This document shows positions 43,411 to 51,830 of a stretch of 64,000 nucleotides of DNA, piece by piece; the stretch's first letter is position 1; each line of letters begins with the position of its first letter. The position numbers were made by a program, and so were the translations under genes. The stretch spans positions 33,780 through 97,779 of the forward strand of contig NZ_REGA01000020.1 of the NCBI RefSeq assembly GCF_003841505.1. Reading direction: 5' to 3'. Origin of the DNA: Natrarchaeobius chitinivorans (lineage in GTDB: Archaea; Halobacteriota; Halobacteria; Halobacteriales; Natrialbaceae). The notes below the pieces were generated by a model. That model made no database searches, had not been told where the DNA came from, and was given only the letters and a program-made list of their open reading frames with translations.

Positions 43411-44034
43411 ATGGGAGTTCTCGAGAACAAGGCCCGGGCCCGGCTGTTCTACAAGTACCTCTCGAAGGTGTACGACCAGGTCAACCCCTTCATCTGGAAC
43501 GAGGAGATGCGAGCGGACGCACTCGACCTCCTCGATCTCGAGCCGGAGATGACCGTCCTCGACGTCGGCTGCGGCACCGGCTTTGCGACCGAGGGGCTGC
43601 TCGAGCACGTCGACGACGTGTACGCGCTCGACCAGAGCGAACACCAACTCGAACAGGCCTACCGGAAGTTCGGCAAGCGCGCGCCGCCGGTCCAGTTTCA
43701 CCGCGGCGACGCCGAACGCCTCCCGTTCGCGACCGATACGTTCGACGTCGTCTGGTCGTCGGGATCGATCGAGTACTGGCCGAACCCGATTCTCGCACTC
43801 CGGGAGTTTCGCCGCGTGCTGAAACCCGGCGGACAGGTACTGGTCGTCGGACCGAACTACCCGGATAGCCTTCTCGCACAGAAGCTTGCAGACTCGATAA
43901 TGCTCTTTTACGACGAGTACGAGGCCGATCGGATGTTCAAGACGGCCGGCTTCGAGGACGTCAAACACGCATTTATGGGGCCGTCCTACGACCCGGACGT
44001 AGCGATCACGACGATCGGCCGCGCACCGGAGTGA
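43411..44034 (+). CDS. UbiE/MPBQ-type SAM-dependent methyltransferase
   Basis: The product is 207 aa from ATG 43411; the longer frame upstream is not protein-like. Motif I is VLDVGCGTGFATEG, then YALDQSEHQLEQA, RGDAERLPFATDTFDVVWSSGSIEYW and the post-motif REFRRVLKPGGQVLVVGP. N-terminal KYLSKVYDQVNPF resembles 2-methyl-6-phytylquinol-type and demethylmenaquinone methyltransferases. Divergence from the atp operon and this similarity suggest a role in respiratory quinone methylation. That is inference; the substrate is not proven by sequence. Confidence 0.85.
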   Translation: MGVLENKARARLFYKYLSKVYDQVNPFIWNEEMRADALDLLDLEPEMTVLDVGCGTGFATEGLLEHVDDVYALDQSEHQLEQAYRKFGKRAPPVQFHRGDAERLPFATDTFDVVWSSGSIEYWPNPILALREFRRVLKPGGQVLVVGPNYPDSLLAQKLADSIMLFYDEYEADRMFKTAGFEDVKHAFMGPSYDPDVAITTIGRAPE

Positions 44035-44073
44035 TACGGTCTGTCGTCCGCCACTGCTGTGCGAACGCGGGTC

Positions 44074-44133
44074 CCCGGTCCGACCGGGCGATTGAGATGG
44101 CAACCCGGTTCAACCGGGTGATTGAAGCGGCAA
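44074..44133. repeat. Two tandem copies of a 30-bp unit
   Basis: 44074-44103 and 44104-44133 share a 30-bp unit beginning CCCGGT and ending GCAA, with about 25 of 30 positions equal. Each unit contains the small palindrome CCCGGT...ACCGGG. It lies between the methyltransferase and pilin genes. Confidence 0.75.
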
Positions 44134-44200
44134 TCCGTCCGAGTCCTGTTGCCACAACTGCACTACTGTATCCCCGTCCCCGCCGTCTCGAGGCCCTGGG

Positions 44201-44710
44201 CTACGTCGCCGTCGTCTCCAGAACTGCGATCCGCTGGTCGTCGACGACGAGTCGAACGGTCACCGAGTCACCGGCCGACGGTCGCGGATCGTTCGTGTCC
44301 GCGACGAACACGCTGGCCCGCTCGCCGGATCGCCACTCCGGATCTGCCTGTTCGTTGAACGGTCCCGTCGGAGTCCCCTGGAATCCCGGCGCGCCAACGG
44401 TCGGGGTCGGCGGCTGGTCGGCGAGTTCGGTTCCCTCGACCGCGATAACGAGCGAGAGGTTCCGGACGTCGATGGAGTCTCCGGCGACGTGACCGATCGC
44501 GACTTCGCCCGTCTCGCCGTCGACCGAGAGATCGAACGCCGCATCCGGTCCCGTCGCCTCGAGCGACCACGACGCTGCACCGACTGCGAGAACTCCCGCC
44601 AGACAGACGGTGATCGCGATCAACACGGCGACGCCGACGACCGGGTTGACCCCCCGGCTCCGCTCGGAACCGTAACCGCCGTCGGTTCGATCGCGGATCT
44701 GTTCGCTCAC
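44201..44710 (-). CDS. Type IV pilin-like protein
   Basis: The product is 169 aa, GTG start at 44710. The prepilin motif SRG|VNPVVGVAVLIAITVCLAGVL has the prepilin-peptidase cleavage predicted after Gly20 and the haloarchaeal VNPVVGVAVLIAIT core. The rest is a beta-rich C-terminal domain (DVRNLSLVIAVEGTEL, VTVRLVVDDQRIAVLET). Such proteins assemble into adhesion pili outside the cell. It is isolated: no pilB/pilC is nearby. Confidence 0.88.
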   Translation of the reverse strand: MSEQIRDRTDGGYGSERSRGVNPVVGVAVLIAITVCLAGVLAVGAASWSLEATGPDAAFDLSVDGETGEVAIGHVAGDSIDVRNLSLVIAVEGTELADQPPTPTVGAPGFQGTPTGPFNEQADPEWRSGERASVFVADTNDPRPSAGDSVTVRLVVDDQRIAVLETTAT

Positions 44711-44805
44711 GGGCCGCTCTGGACGCGGTTTCGGTTATAAAGGTGCGGTCGATCGTAACTGCAGGTGCCCTCGAGCGCGCTCGAGCGGGGAACCGATCAG
44801 TGCTC

Positions 44806-44950
44806 CTATACTACCAACTGAAACGATTCACACATCGATCGTAGTATCCGCGGTTCTCACTCATTCCGTACGGTTCTCACTCCCCCCGTTCGTTCCGAGC
44901 CACGTGGCCGTCATGCGATCAGGCGTGCAGTGACGTTCAGTGGCTCCTAT
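44806..44950. mobile_element. ~145-bp MITE (family C) abutting a coding 3' end
   Basis: The left end CTATACTACCAACTGAAACG matches the family C terminus at 13843-13927. The right end, read from the other strand, contains GGAGCCACTGAACGTCACTG and GCCTGATCGCATGAC, matching the end at 47738-47891. The centre (GCGGTTCTCACTCA) is also shared with that copy. The stop codon of the adjacent gene (44937-44939) lies inside it. Confidence 0.7.
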
Positions 44951-46181
44951 CGCTACCCGGCACCGTCGCGTTCACCGTTCCCGTCGACGCTTCGGCCGAT
45001 AGTTCGTAGGTGTCGGCAGGTGGGAGAATCCAGAGCGAACCGTCCCTGTCAGTCTCGCCGAGTTCGTACTCGTCTACGGTAATCGTCGCCGAAACCGGTT
45101 CGCCCGTCGTCGAATCGGTAACGATAACCTCGGCCGGTCCGTTCGCCGGCGTCTCATTGAGCGTGAGCTCGAGGCCGTCGTCGGACCAGCTCTCGTTCGA
45201 TTCGATCGGGAGCGTCCCGACCGATATCTCCTGTAGTTCACGATGGACTTCGCCGGCCCCGCCGTCGAAGTACAGGTCGAGCGAGAGACCGTCCAGTGTA
45301 AACCAGACGTTATAGATGTCGCCGTGAGTGACGATGTGCGGGGGACCCTGGCTGGCAGCCCACGGATACAGTTCGACCGCGTAGTCCGCAGCAGGGTACT
45401 CGTTCGGGGCGTGATCGCCGAACTGGTCCCCTGAATTCGGATCGCGGTTGTCGAATCGAACAGTTTCGGTCAGGTAGGTGGATCGCTCGAGACTCGAGAG
45501 TCGGTATCCGGTCTGAGTCGTCTGGACCTGTACGTCGTAGTGCTCGTCGGATTGTGACACGCGACTTGCCGCGACGAGCTCCGCTCGGACCGGCGAGTGA
45601 TGGAACTCGAGGCTTGCCCTATTACTCCGAACCTCGTCGGAAGACAGCGAGAACCCCTGGACCTGCGCCGTACGATCTTCCAGCATTTCGAGATCGGTCA
45701 GGAGGGCCGTCGCATCGTGGTGGTTTCGCAACAGTACTCGAACCAGTTCGGCGTCAGATCGCTCGCCGCTTGCGTGTTCCCGAACGGCAGTCCGTTCGCG
45801 TTCCTCGAGTTCCTCGATACGATCGGTGAGGCGGTCGTACTCCCTCTCGAGCAGGTCGGCACGCTCGTCAGGATCGGCATCGTCGAACCGGCTGTCGACG
45901 ATGTACCGCTCGTGATCTATCCGCAGTTCGTCGTTGCCGCTTGCGAACGTCGCGCCGAGGTCCGGACCGTGCGTGACGTAACTGGTCCGGACCGGATCGG
46001 TTAGCAGGAGCCGGTTCGTCGTGTCGTTCACTTCGACCGGCGTTCGTTGAACGGTTTCGTCCTGCAGGCTTCCGTCGGGCTCGCTGTCTGTACCGCTGCC
46101 TGGATCTGCAGCGACGAGGGTCATCGCGGGGAGCGAGCAGACGAGAAGCAACGCGAGGAGGGCAGAAGTCGCGCTGTTCAT
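44937..46181 (-). CDS. Secreted protein of unknown function, C-terminus ending in a MITE
   Basis: The product is 414 aa. It has a signal peptide (SALLALLLVCSLPAMTLVAADP, cleavage ~26), then a ligand-like domain, a coiled coil at ~105-140 (ERADLLEREYDRLTDRIEELEERERT), a beta-rich middle domain, and a carboxypeptidase-regulatory-like sandwich (VIVTDSTTGEPVSATITVDEYELGETDRDGS) at the end. It resembles haloarchaeal exported proteins with N-terminal coiled coils. The last codons and stop come from the family C MITE, so the original C-terminus may be lost. Confidence 0.75.
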   Translation of the reverse strand: MNSATSALLALLLVCSLPAMTLVAADPGSGTDSEPDGSLQDETVQRTPVEVNDTTNRLLLTDPVRTSYVTHGPDLGATFASGNDELRIDHERYIVDSRFDDADPDERADLLEREYDRLTDRIEELEERERTAVREHASGERSDAELVRVLLRNHHDATALLTDLEMLEDRTAQVQGFSLSSDEVRSNRASLEFHHSPVRAELVAASRVSQSDEHYDVQVQTTQTGYRLSSLERSTYLTETVRFDNRDPNSGDQFGDHAPNEYPAADYAVELYPWAASQGPPHIVTHGDIYNVWFTLDGLSLDLYFDGGAGEVHRELQEISVGTLPIESNESWSDDGLELTLNETPANGPAEVIVTDSTTGEPVSATITVDEYELGETDRDGSLWILPPADTYELSAEASTGTVNATVPGSDRSH

Positions 46182-46382
46182 CGACCCACCGTACGGGCTC
46201 CTGATACAAAAGGGGGGCGTACTCGAGTCGACGGTGAACCGATAGCTTCGAACCGAGTCAACGGCGCCTAGAACTGGCGTGAAAAGCGATCCTCAGTGCT
46301 CGAGAGCCTTCACAACCGGTAGTAACGTTTTATTTGTGTATGGAAAGGGTTTTTTCCCCCGGGAAACCACCCGTTGATACGC

Positions 46383-47645
46383 ATGCGGTTGTCCACCGCC
46401 GTCACACTCGCCCTCACAGCCCTCCTCGTTACGTCTTCGCTCGGGGTGGTGGGAGCCACATCGCCCGCCGGTTCCACCTCCGAGGTGCAACCGGCATCTT
46501 CTCTCGGCACCCATTCCCTGGACGAACGGCCATCACTCACTCCGTCCTCTCCCCAGGGGTCCGGCACTAGCCACGCGTCGCTGTCGGCATCCGATCCGCT
46601 CTCGCCGGCTGATCCAGCACAGGTCATTCGGATCAACATCAGCGACGACGGCGACACGCACTGGACGGTCGAGAGCCGATACCTCCTGACCGACGACGAA
46701 GACGAGGAACTCTTCGATGAATACGCCACAGCCGTCACACGTGGCGAACGCGACGCAGGCTACGACGAGTCCCAGTTCGAACCGTTCGTCCAGAACGCAG
46801 CCGAAGCGACCGATCGCGAGATGGCACTCGAGGACGCCGGCTGGAACGAACCCCGAATCGAAGTCCCCGACGAGGACGAAAACCTCGAGGAAGACGTTCG
46901 AATCGGCGTGATCTCCTACTCGTTTACGTGGACCAACCTCGCGACCGTCGAGAACGACCGCATCTACTTCGGCGACGCGTTGGACCCGTCCGCCGGCATC
47001 GGAATGCAACTCGACGAGAACCAGCGTCTCGTCATCGAATCGCCGCCGAACTACGGCCTCGAGACGCCCACACAACTCTCCTGGGAGGGACCACACCAGT
47101 TCGAAGAAGGCGAACTCGAGATCGTCTTCCTGCGCGGGGCCGGATCAGCGGATTTCGTCCCTGCCGAGTTGTTACCGCTGATTGCCGGTGCGATCGCCGT
47201 GCTCATAGCCGGCTACCTGCTCTATCGCAGACAACAGTCGTCGGACGCGCTCCCCGAGTGGCTTCCGATTCCTGATCGGTATGAATCGGAAAACGCCGGC
47301 CAGAACGACGTTTCGCCGGAACCGTCCACCGCCGACGGAGCCGACACGAGACGAGGAGCAGACCCGAACCCCGCAGGGGTGTCCGGGGCGAGCGTCGAGT
47401 TCGACGAGGAACCCGACGACGTCGATCTCGAGTTGTTGAGCGACGAAGAGCGTGTTCACCGGCTGCTGCGACAAAACGGCGGTCGGATGAAACAGGCCAA
47501 CATCGTCAAAGAAACCGGCTGGTCGAACGCCAAAGTCTCGCAACTGCTCTCCAAGATGGACGACGACGACGAGATCGAGAAGCTCCGCATCGGCCGCGAG
47601 AATCTCATCACGCTTCCGGAAGTCGATCCGACCGAAATCGATTGA
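46383..47645 (+). CDS. Membrane-anchored HTH transcriptional regulator
   Basis: The product is 420 aa from ATG 46383 (a TTG at 46374 is also in frame). It has a signal peptide (residues 1-~27), a secreted ~240-residue beta-rich domain, a membrane helix (LLPLIAGAIAVLIAGYLLYRR, ~265-285), a disordered acidic linker, and a C-terminal winged helix (DEERVHRLLRQNGGRMKQANIVKETGWSNAKVSQLLSKM). The DNA-binding part should be inside and the sensor outside. This is a one-component membrane regulator architecture common in haloarchaea; its target is unknown. It is divergent from the secreted protein gene at 44937-46181, which may be its target or ligand. Confidence 0.85.
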   Translation: MRLSTAVTLALTALLVTSSLGVVGATSPAGSTSEVQPASSLGTHSLDERPSLTPSSPQGSGTSHASLSASDPLSPADPAQVIRINISDDGDTHWTVESRYLLTDDEDEELFDEYATAVTRGERDAGYDESQFEPFVQNAAEATDREMALEDAGWNEPRIEVPDEDENLEEDVRIGVISYSFTWTNLATVENDRIYFGDALDPSAGIGMQLDENQRLVIESPPNYGLETPTQLSWEGPHQFEEGELEIVFLRGAGSADFVPAELLPLIAGAIAVLIAGYLLYRRQQSSDALPEWLPIPDRYESENAGQNDVSPEPSTADGADTRRGADPNPAGVSGASVEFDEEPDDVDLELLSDEERVHRLLRQNGGRMKQANIVKETGWSNAKVSQLLSKMDDDDEIEKLRIGRENLITLPEVDPTEID

Positions 47646-47737
47646 TCTCGTTCGAAAGTTCCGGCGAAACCCGACCGCCCACTTGTCGCTTCTGATCGAA
47701 GACGTGATCGCTCCACCCAACCCCTGTCAACGGCGTA

Positions 47738-47891
47738 TTATAGTAACAACTGGAACTAGTTACACACCCCATCGCACAGCTCACGGGTCGTTCCCCGCTC
47801 GCCAGTCCGCGGTTCTCGCTCACTACGTTCACTCCGAACCGCGCTCTCGTCGTGCGATCAGGTGTGCATTGACTTCCACTGGCTACGATAG
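47738..47891. mobile_element. 154-bp MITE (family C) at the edge of the ars locus
   Basis: It starts TTATAGTAACAACTGGAAC and ends GGCTACGATAG, with inverted repeats of about 35 bp and an interior containing GCGGTTCTCGCTCACT, as in the 44806 copy. It abuts and truncates the arsD remnant, supplying its last codons. There is no coding capacity. Confidence 0.75.
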
Positions 47892-48127
47892 CGGATCCCG
47901 AAGAAACAATAGAGTCGTGGGCCGGGTTCGTCGACTAGATCGGCGATCCGCTGGGTTTCGAGAACCCGGTCGATGCCGTGTTGCATGTTCGCTCTCGATA
48001 CCTCGATATCGAACTACTCTTCGAGTTTGTCGAGCGCAGCGCTGACCTCGACGAGTTCGTCGTCGGGGTAAGGGCCGCAGACGCCCGTCGAGCAGCACGT
48101 CGCTTCTTCGTACGGTGTACGTTCCAT
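47858..48127 (-). pseudogene. arsD: arsD remnant (arsenical metallochaperone/repressor)
   Basis: Translated from ATG 48127 it reads MERTPYEEATCCSTGVCGPY, with the ArsD metal-binding CCxxxxC motif, then DELVEVSAALDKLEE and a TAG stop at 48014. The frame continues FDIEVSRANMQHGIDRVLET and QRIADLVDEPGPRL, still ArsD-like, before running into MITE sequence around 47892. So the gene carries a nonsense codon and a 3' truncation. In intact haloarchaeal operons arsD precedes arsA; no arsA is present here. Confidence 0.8.
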
Positions 48128-48198
48128 CATTTGTGGTTTCCTCGGTTACCGTTCCGACTGCCAGCGGAGTCATGGTCATAATTCACCATCTCTAATTT

Positions 48199-48219
48199 AG
48201 TTTGAGTTCAACTGAAACT
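48199..48219. promoter_or_regulatory. Imperfect palindrome upstream of arsD remnant
   Basis: AGTTTGAGTT-C-AACTGAAACT is a 10+1+10 dyad with one mismatched pair, 71-91 nt upstream of the arsD remnant. It could be a repressor site for the former arsD promoter. Confidence 0.35.
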
Positions 48220-48300
48220 CATCTCGGGTTCTTGGGCGAGTACTTCGGATCGCCTTTACCTGGCGATTGTGGGTGGCTTAGACACTCGATGGTGTGTTAC

Positions 48301-48346
48301 TTACTCTCTCAGCAGGATCTTCCGCAACATCTAATTGAGAGAGTAA
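48301..48346. promoter_or_regulatory. Candidate ArsR operator upstream of arsR
   Basis: TTACTCTCTCA (48301-48311) and TGAGAGAGTAA (48336-48346) form a perfect 11-bp inverted repeat with a 24-nt spacing, ending 14 nt before the arsR ATG. Position over the core promoter fits autorepression by ArsR. Confidence 0.5.
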
Positions 48347-48360
48347 TCAAGTGACTGCTA

Positions 48361-48762
48361 ATGGCACAAGCGACTAAACGATTACAGCGGTATCTCGACG
48401 ACGAACTCGGCGAGTGTCGCAGCGAGGACGTCGAGCGCCGACTCGACGAACTCTCAACGCTCGAGGCCGGACTCGCCACGGCACGCGCCGAGGCTGAACT
48501 CGACGTGCTTTCGGCACTGTCCAACGAGACGCGTTATACTCTCGTTCGCGTCCTCGTTGCAGCAAACGAGGAACTCTGCGTCTGCGAACTGAACGCCGTC
48601 GTCGACGTAACGGAGAGTGGCCTCAGCCACGCCCTCTCGACGCTCGTCGATGCGGGTCTCGTCGAGGGATGGAAGGACGGCCGCTGGAAGAAGTATCGGG
48701 CGACCAATCGGGCCGTCGCGCTCGTCACCGTCCTCGAAGGGAGCGTTATCGTCGATGAGTGA
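48361..48762 (+). CDS. arsR: ArsR-family arsenic-responsive repressor
   Basis: The product is 133 aa. The winged helix LSNETRYTLVRVLVAANEELCVCELNAVVDVTESGLSHALSTLVDAGLV contains the CxC pair in ELCVCEL that binds As(III)/Sb(III) and relieves repression. WKDGRWKKYRA forms the wing. An N-terminal ~45-residue extension is acidic and helical. It overlaps acr3 by 8 nt, so repression extends to the efflux pump and reductase. Confidence 0.92.
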   Translation: MAQATKRLQRYLDDELGECRSEDVERRLDELSTLEAGLATARAEAELDVLSALSNETRYTLVRVLVAANEELCVCELNAVVDVTESGLSHALSTLVDAGLVEGWKDGRWKKYRATNRAVALVTVLEGSVIVDE

Positions 48763-49936
48763 TCTCGACCACGACCACGGGCCGGATTGTGACTGTCCGA
48801 ACTGCGGCGATCCGCGGTCGATGGACTTCCTCGATAAGTATCTGACCGTCTGGATCTTCCTCGCGATGGCGATCGGTGTCGGACTCGGCTCCGTCGCTCC
48901 GTCGGTAGTCGACCCGATTCAGGAGTATTACCTCGTTGAACTCGGCCTTATCGCGATGATGTATCCGCCGCTGGCGAAGGTCAACTACCGACAGTTGCCG
49001 CGGGTATTCTCACAGTGGCGTGTTCTCTCGTTGAGCCTCGTTCAAAACTGGCTCATCGGTCCGACGCTGATGTTCGCGCTCGCGGTGGTCTTCTTCAGCG
49101 GTATCGTCCCCGTCTTCCCGGCCCGTCCCGAGTACTTCCTCGGGTTGATATTCATCGGGATGGCCCGCTGTATCGCGATGGTGCTGGTTTGGAACGACCT
49201 CGCCGACGGTTCGAGTGAGTACGCCGCCGGACTGGTCGCGTTCAACAGCGTCTTCCAGATCATTACCTACGGGGTGTACATCTGGTTCTTCGCGCTCTTC
49301 TTGCCCCCGATTCTTGGACTCGAAGCGATGGTTGCCGGGATCGGCGAGTTCGACATCACCGTCACACAGGTGTTCTGGGCAATCGCGATCTTCCTCGGTA
49401 TTCCGTTCGCAGGCGGTATCGTGACCCGTCTGGGTGGCGTTCGCTCGAAGGGCGAGGTGTGGTACGAGGAGATGTTCGTTCCGAATATCAGCCCGCTCAC
49501 GCTGATTGCACTGCTTTTCACCGTTATCGTGATGTTCGCAACGCAAGGTGACAACATACTCGCACAGCCGCTCGACGTGGTGTGGCTTGCTATCCCGTTG
49601 ACGATTTACTTCGTGGTGATGTTCCTCGTGAGCTTCGGAATGGGTCGGGGAATCGGGGCCGATTACTCGACGACGACCGCTATCGGTTTTACCGCCGCTT
49701 CGAACAACTTCGAGCTCGCTATCGCGGTCGCCGTCGCCGTCTTCGGCGTTGGCTCCGGCGTCGCCTTCGCGACCGTTATCGGGCCGCTGATCGAGGTGCC
49801 CGTCCTGCTCGCGTTGGTGTACGTTGCTATCTACTTCCAGGAGCGATTCGATTGGAGTGGGTACGAAACCGGACGGCTCGAGAGTACGAAGCCAACGGAC
49901 GATGACGTGACGTCGTCGAAAACGGTCGATGACTGA
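48755..49936 (+). CDS. acr3: ACR3-type arsenite efflux transporter
   Basis: The product is 393 aa with ten hydrophobic segments. The conserved Cys lies in IGMARCIAMVLVWNDLADG (family TM4 motif), and the later conserved segment is YSTTTAIGFTAASNNFELAIAVAVAVFG. It exports As(OH)3 from the cytoplasm. The first ~25 residues are an unusual polar extension, DHDHGPDCDCPNCGDPR, with three cysteines and alternating His, possibly a metalloid or metal-binding site. Part of arsR-acr3-arsC. Confidence 0.93.
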   Translation: MSDLDHDHGPDCDCPNCGDPRSMDFLDKYLTVWIFLAMAIGVGLGSVAPSVVDPIQEYYLVELGLIAMMYPPLAKVNYRQLPRVFSQWRVLSLSLVQNWLIGPTLMFALAVVFFSGIVPVFPARPEYFLGLIFIGMARCIAMVLVWNDLADGSSEYAAGLVAFNSVFQIITYGVYIWFFALFLPPILGLEAMVAGIGEFDITVTQVFWAIAIFLGIPFAGGIVTRLGGVRSKGEVWYEEMFVPNISPLTLIALLFTVIVMFATQGDNILAQPLDVVWLAIPLTIYFVVMFLVSFGMGRGIGADYSTTTAIGFTAASNNFELAIAVAVAVFGVGSGVAFATVIGPLIEVPVLLALVYVAIYFQERFDWSGYETGRLESTKPTDDDVTSSKTVDD

Positions 49937-49942
49937 TTGCGT

Positions 49943-50377
49943 ATGACCGAATCGTTGGATCGAATTCGTATCGCCTTCGTCTGCGTTCAGAATGCGGGCC
50001 GCTCACAGATGGCGTATGCGTTCGCCCAGCGCGAAGTAACAGACCGAGGATTGTCGGACGAGATCGACCTCGTAACTGGTGGAACGAAACCCGCCGACAG
50101 TGTTCACGACGAGGTCGTTCGGGCGATGCACGCAGTCGATATAGATATCTCCGAGCGGACCCCGCGTGAAGCCACGTTCGAGGAGATCCAAGACAGCGGG
50201 TACGTCATCACAATGGGCTGTTCAGCTGATGATGTCTGTCCTGCTGGATGGGCAGGCGAGAACCGCGATTGGGATCTCGATGATCCGGACGGGAAGTCGG
50301 CTACTGAAGTTGGTCGAATCCGGGAGGAGATCGAACGACGCGTGACCGTTCTGTTCGACGAAATCGAATCGACGTAG
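49943..50377 (+). CDS. arsC: Arsenate reductase of the low-molecular-weight phosphatase type
   Basis: The product is 144 aa from ATG 49943; an in-frame TTG at 49937 is less likely. The P-loop is FVCVQNAGRSQMA (C-x5-R), followed by redox Cys candidates in VITMGCSADDVCPAG, typical of thioredoxin-coupled ArsC. It reduces arsenate to arsenite for export by Acr3, 6 nt upstream. Confidence 0.92.
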   Translation: MTESLDRIRIAFVCVQNAGRSQMAYAFAQREVTDRGLSDEIDLVTGGTKPADSVHDEVVRAMHAVDIDISERTPREATFEEIQDSGYVITMGCSADDVCPAGWAGENRDWDLDDPDGKSATEVGRIREEIERRVTVLFDEIEST

Positions 50378-50425
50378 GAACTCCTCTAGAAGAGTCGGTA
50401 CCCCGAAAGTATCGCTCTCGACAAC

Positions 50426-50706
50426 TTCTCGTCGGGTTCGTTCGCGACGCTCACTCACCGCTTCTCGAAAAATCTGCACCAAAAAGCCCGCTCACTCGCG
50501 GCGCTCGTTCGCGGGAGAAGCGAATAGCTCACGCAAGCGGCGTTCGCTCGACCACCTGGCACATGCACCTTTTTCTCGTCGGGTTCGTTCGCGACGCTCA
50601 CTCACCGCTTCTCGAAAAATCTGCACCAAAAAGCCCGCTCACTCGCGGCGCTCGTTCGCGGGAGAAGCGAAATAGCTCACGCCAGCGGCGTTCGCTCGAC
50701 CACCTG
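50426..50706. repeat. Direct repeat of ~133 bp in two copies
   Basis: Copy 1 is 50426-50558 and copy 2 is 50573-50706, nearly identical over their full length (an extra A and one or two substitutions in copy 2), separated by 14 bases. Copy 2 contains the last codons and stop of the radical SAM gene, so copy 1 is a duplicated gene 3' end plus flank. No other gene is visible in the interval 50378-50676. Confidence 0.9.
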
Positions 50707-51672
50707 TCCGTCGTAACTCGGATACTGTTCGACGATTTCTCCGTCTTCGAGGTCACCTTCCTCGATCATCTCCTCGAGCAGCCACCAGGCGACCTCGACG
50801 TGGTTGGTCTTGATGGTGTAGAACTCTTCGGGAACGCCGAGTTCGACGAAACGGTCAGGGTCGGTGTGGGTCTTCCCGTAGACGAGCGTCCCATCGTCGG
50901 TGACGTCGTCGAACTCCCGGCGGACGTTGCGGGCCATGCGCTTGAGTCGGCGGCGGTGCTGGGCGGCGTCTTTGAACACCGACGTACAGAAGTAGACCCG
51001 TTCGTGATCGCCCATCACCTCGAGGATCTCCTCGCGAGTGCCGTCGACGGCGCTCATGTGATCTTCCTTGAGCTCGTATCCCTTCTCTTGCATCCGGCGG
51101 TAGTTGCCCTGGGACATCTCGAACTCGTTGACGTTACAGAAGTCGGCTGCCCCCTCGTCTAAGAACTCGAGGAACTCCGCTTCGGGACGAATGCCGGGAA
51201 TCTCGAACGCCGGAGTCAGCCCTTCCTCGCGGGCGATATAGAGGATCTCCTCCCACTCGGTTCCGTGGAGGTCGCCCCACTGTTCGAGCGGCGGGTGGAA
51301 TCGGATCTCGTCGAGGCCGGCCTCAGAGAGCCGACGCATGTTCTCTCGACCGCCGGTGATCCCGGTGTAGAGGTGCGTGTGGTGATCCTCGCCGAACTCG
51401 TCCGTGAGCAACTCGAGGTAGTGACAGGTCCGGTCGAGGGCTTCCTGGGGTTCGCCGCCGGTGATCGAGGTACCGAGTGCGTCCATTCGGTGGGCTTCCT
51501 CGAGGACGTCGTCGTCGGATTCGACGCGGCGTTCGTTGGCGTAGACGTCGGTGACGTTCTTTCGGTTCTCCCCGAGCGGGCAGTAAAAGCAGTCGCGCTG
51601 GTCGCAGTAGCCGTAGACGAACAGCACCATCTTGCCACCTTTCGCACACTGCTCACAGCCCCTGGAGATCAT
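50677..51672 (-). CDS. Radical SAM protein (COG2108-like) with CX4CX2C cluster motif
   Basis: The product is 331 aa from ATG 51672; earlier starts add non-family sequence. N-terminal GCEQCAKGGKMVLFVYGYCDQ places this with archaeal pyruvate-formate-lyase-activase-related enzymes. The iron-sulfur cysteines are spaced C23-x4-C28-x2-C31 instead of the usual CX3CX2C. Two further cysteines (C6, C9) precede them. ITGGEPQEAL is the SAM-binding GGE motif, and the TIM-barrel strands DEIRFHPPLEQW and TPAFEIPGIRP follow. Substrate unknown. No signal peptide. Confidence 0.88.
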   Translation of the reverse strand: MISRGCEQCAKGGKMVLFVYGYCDQRDCFYCPLGENRKNVTDVYANERRVESDDDVLEEAHRMDALGTSITGGEPQEALDRTCHYLELLTDEFGEDHHTHLYTGITGGRENMRRLSEAGLDEIRFHPPLEQWGDLHGTEWEEILYIAREEGLTPAFEIPGIRPEAEFLEFLDEGAADFCNVNEFEMSQGNYRRMQEKGYELKEDHMSAVDGTREEILEVMGDHERVYFCTSVFKDAAQHRRRLKRMARNVRREFDDVTDDGTLVYGKTHTDPDRFVELGVPEEFYTIKTNHVEVAWWLLEEMIEEGDLEDGEIVEQYPSYDGQVVERTPLA

Positions 51673-51830
51673 TCGAGCACACGTAGCCGGCCGAGCCTCA
51701 AAAGCCGTGCGAAACGATCGTCGGTTTCGGCTCTCGAGCAATCGATCCATCACGCTCTCGGACGAGCGACCGCTGGTGGCGAGTTTTTCCTCCAGAAGAA
51801 GGATATAGCGTCGTCTCCAACCTCGAGTCG

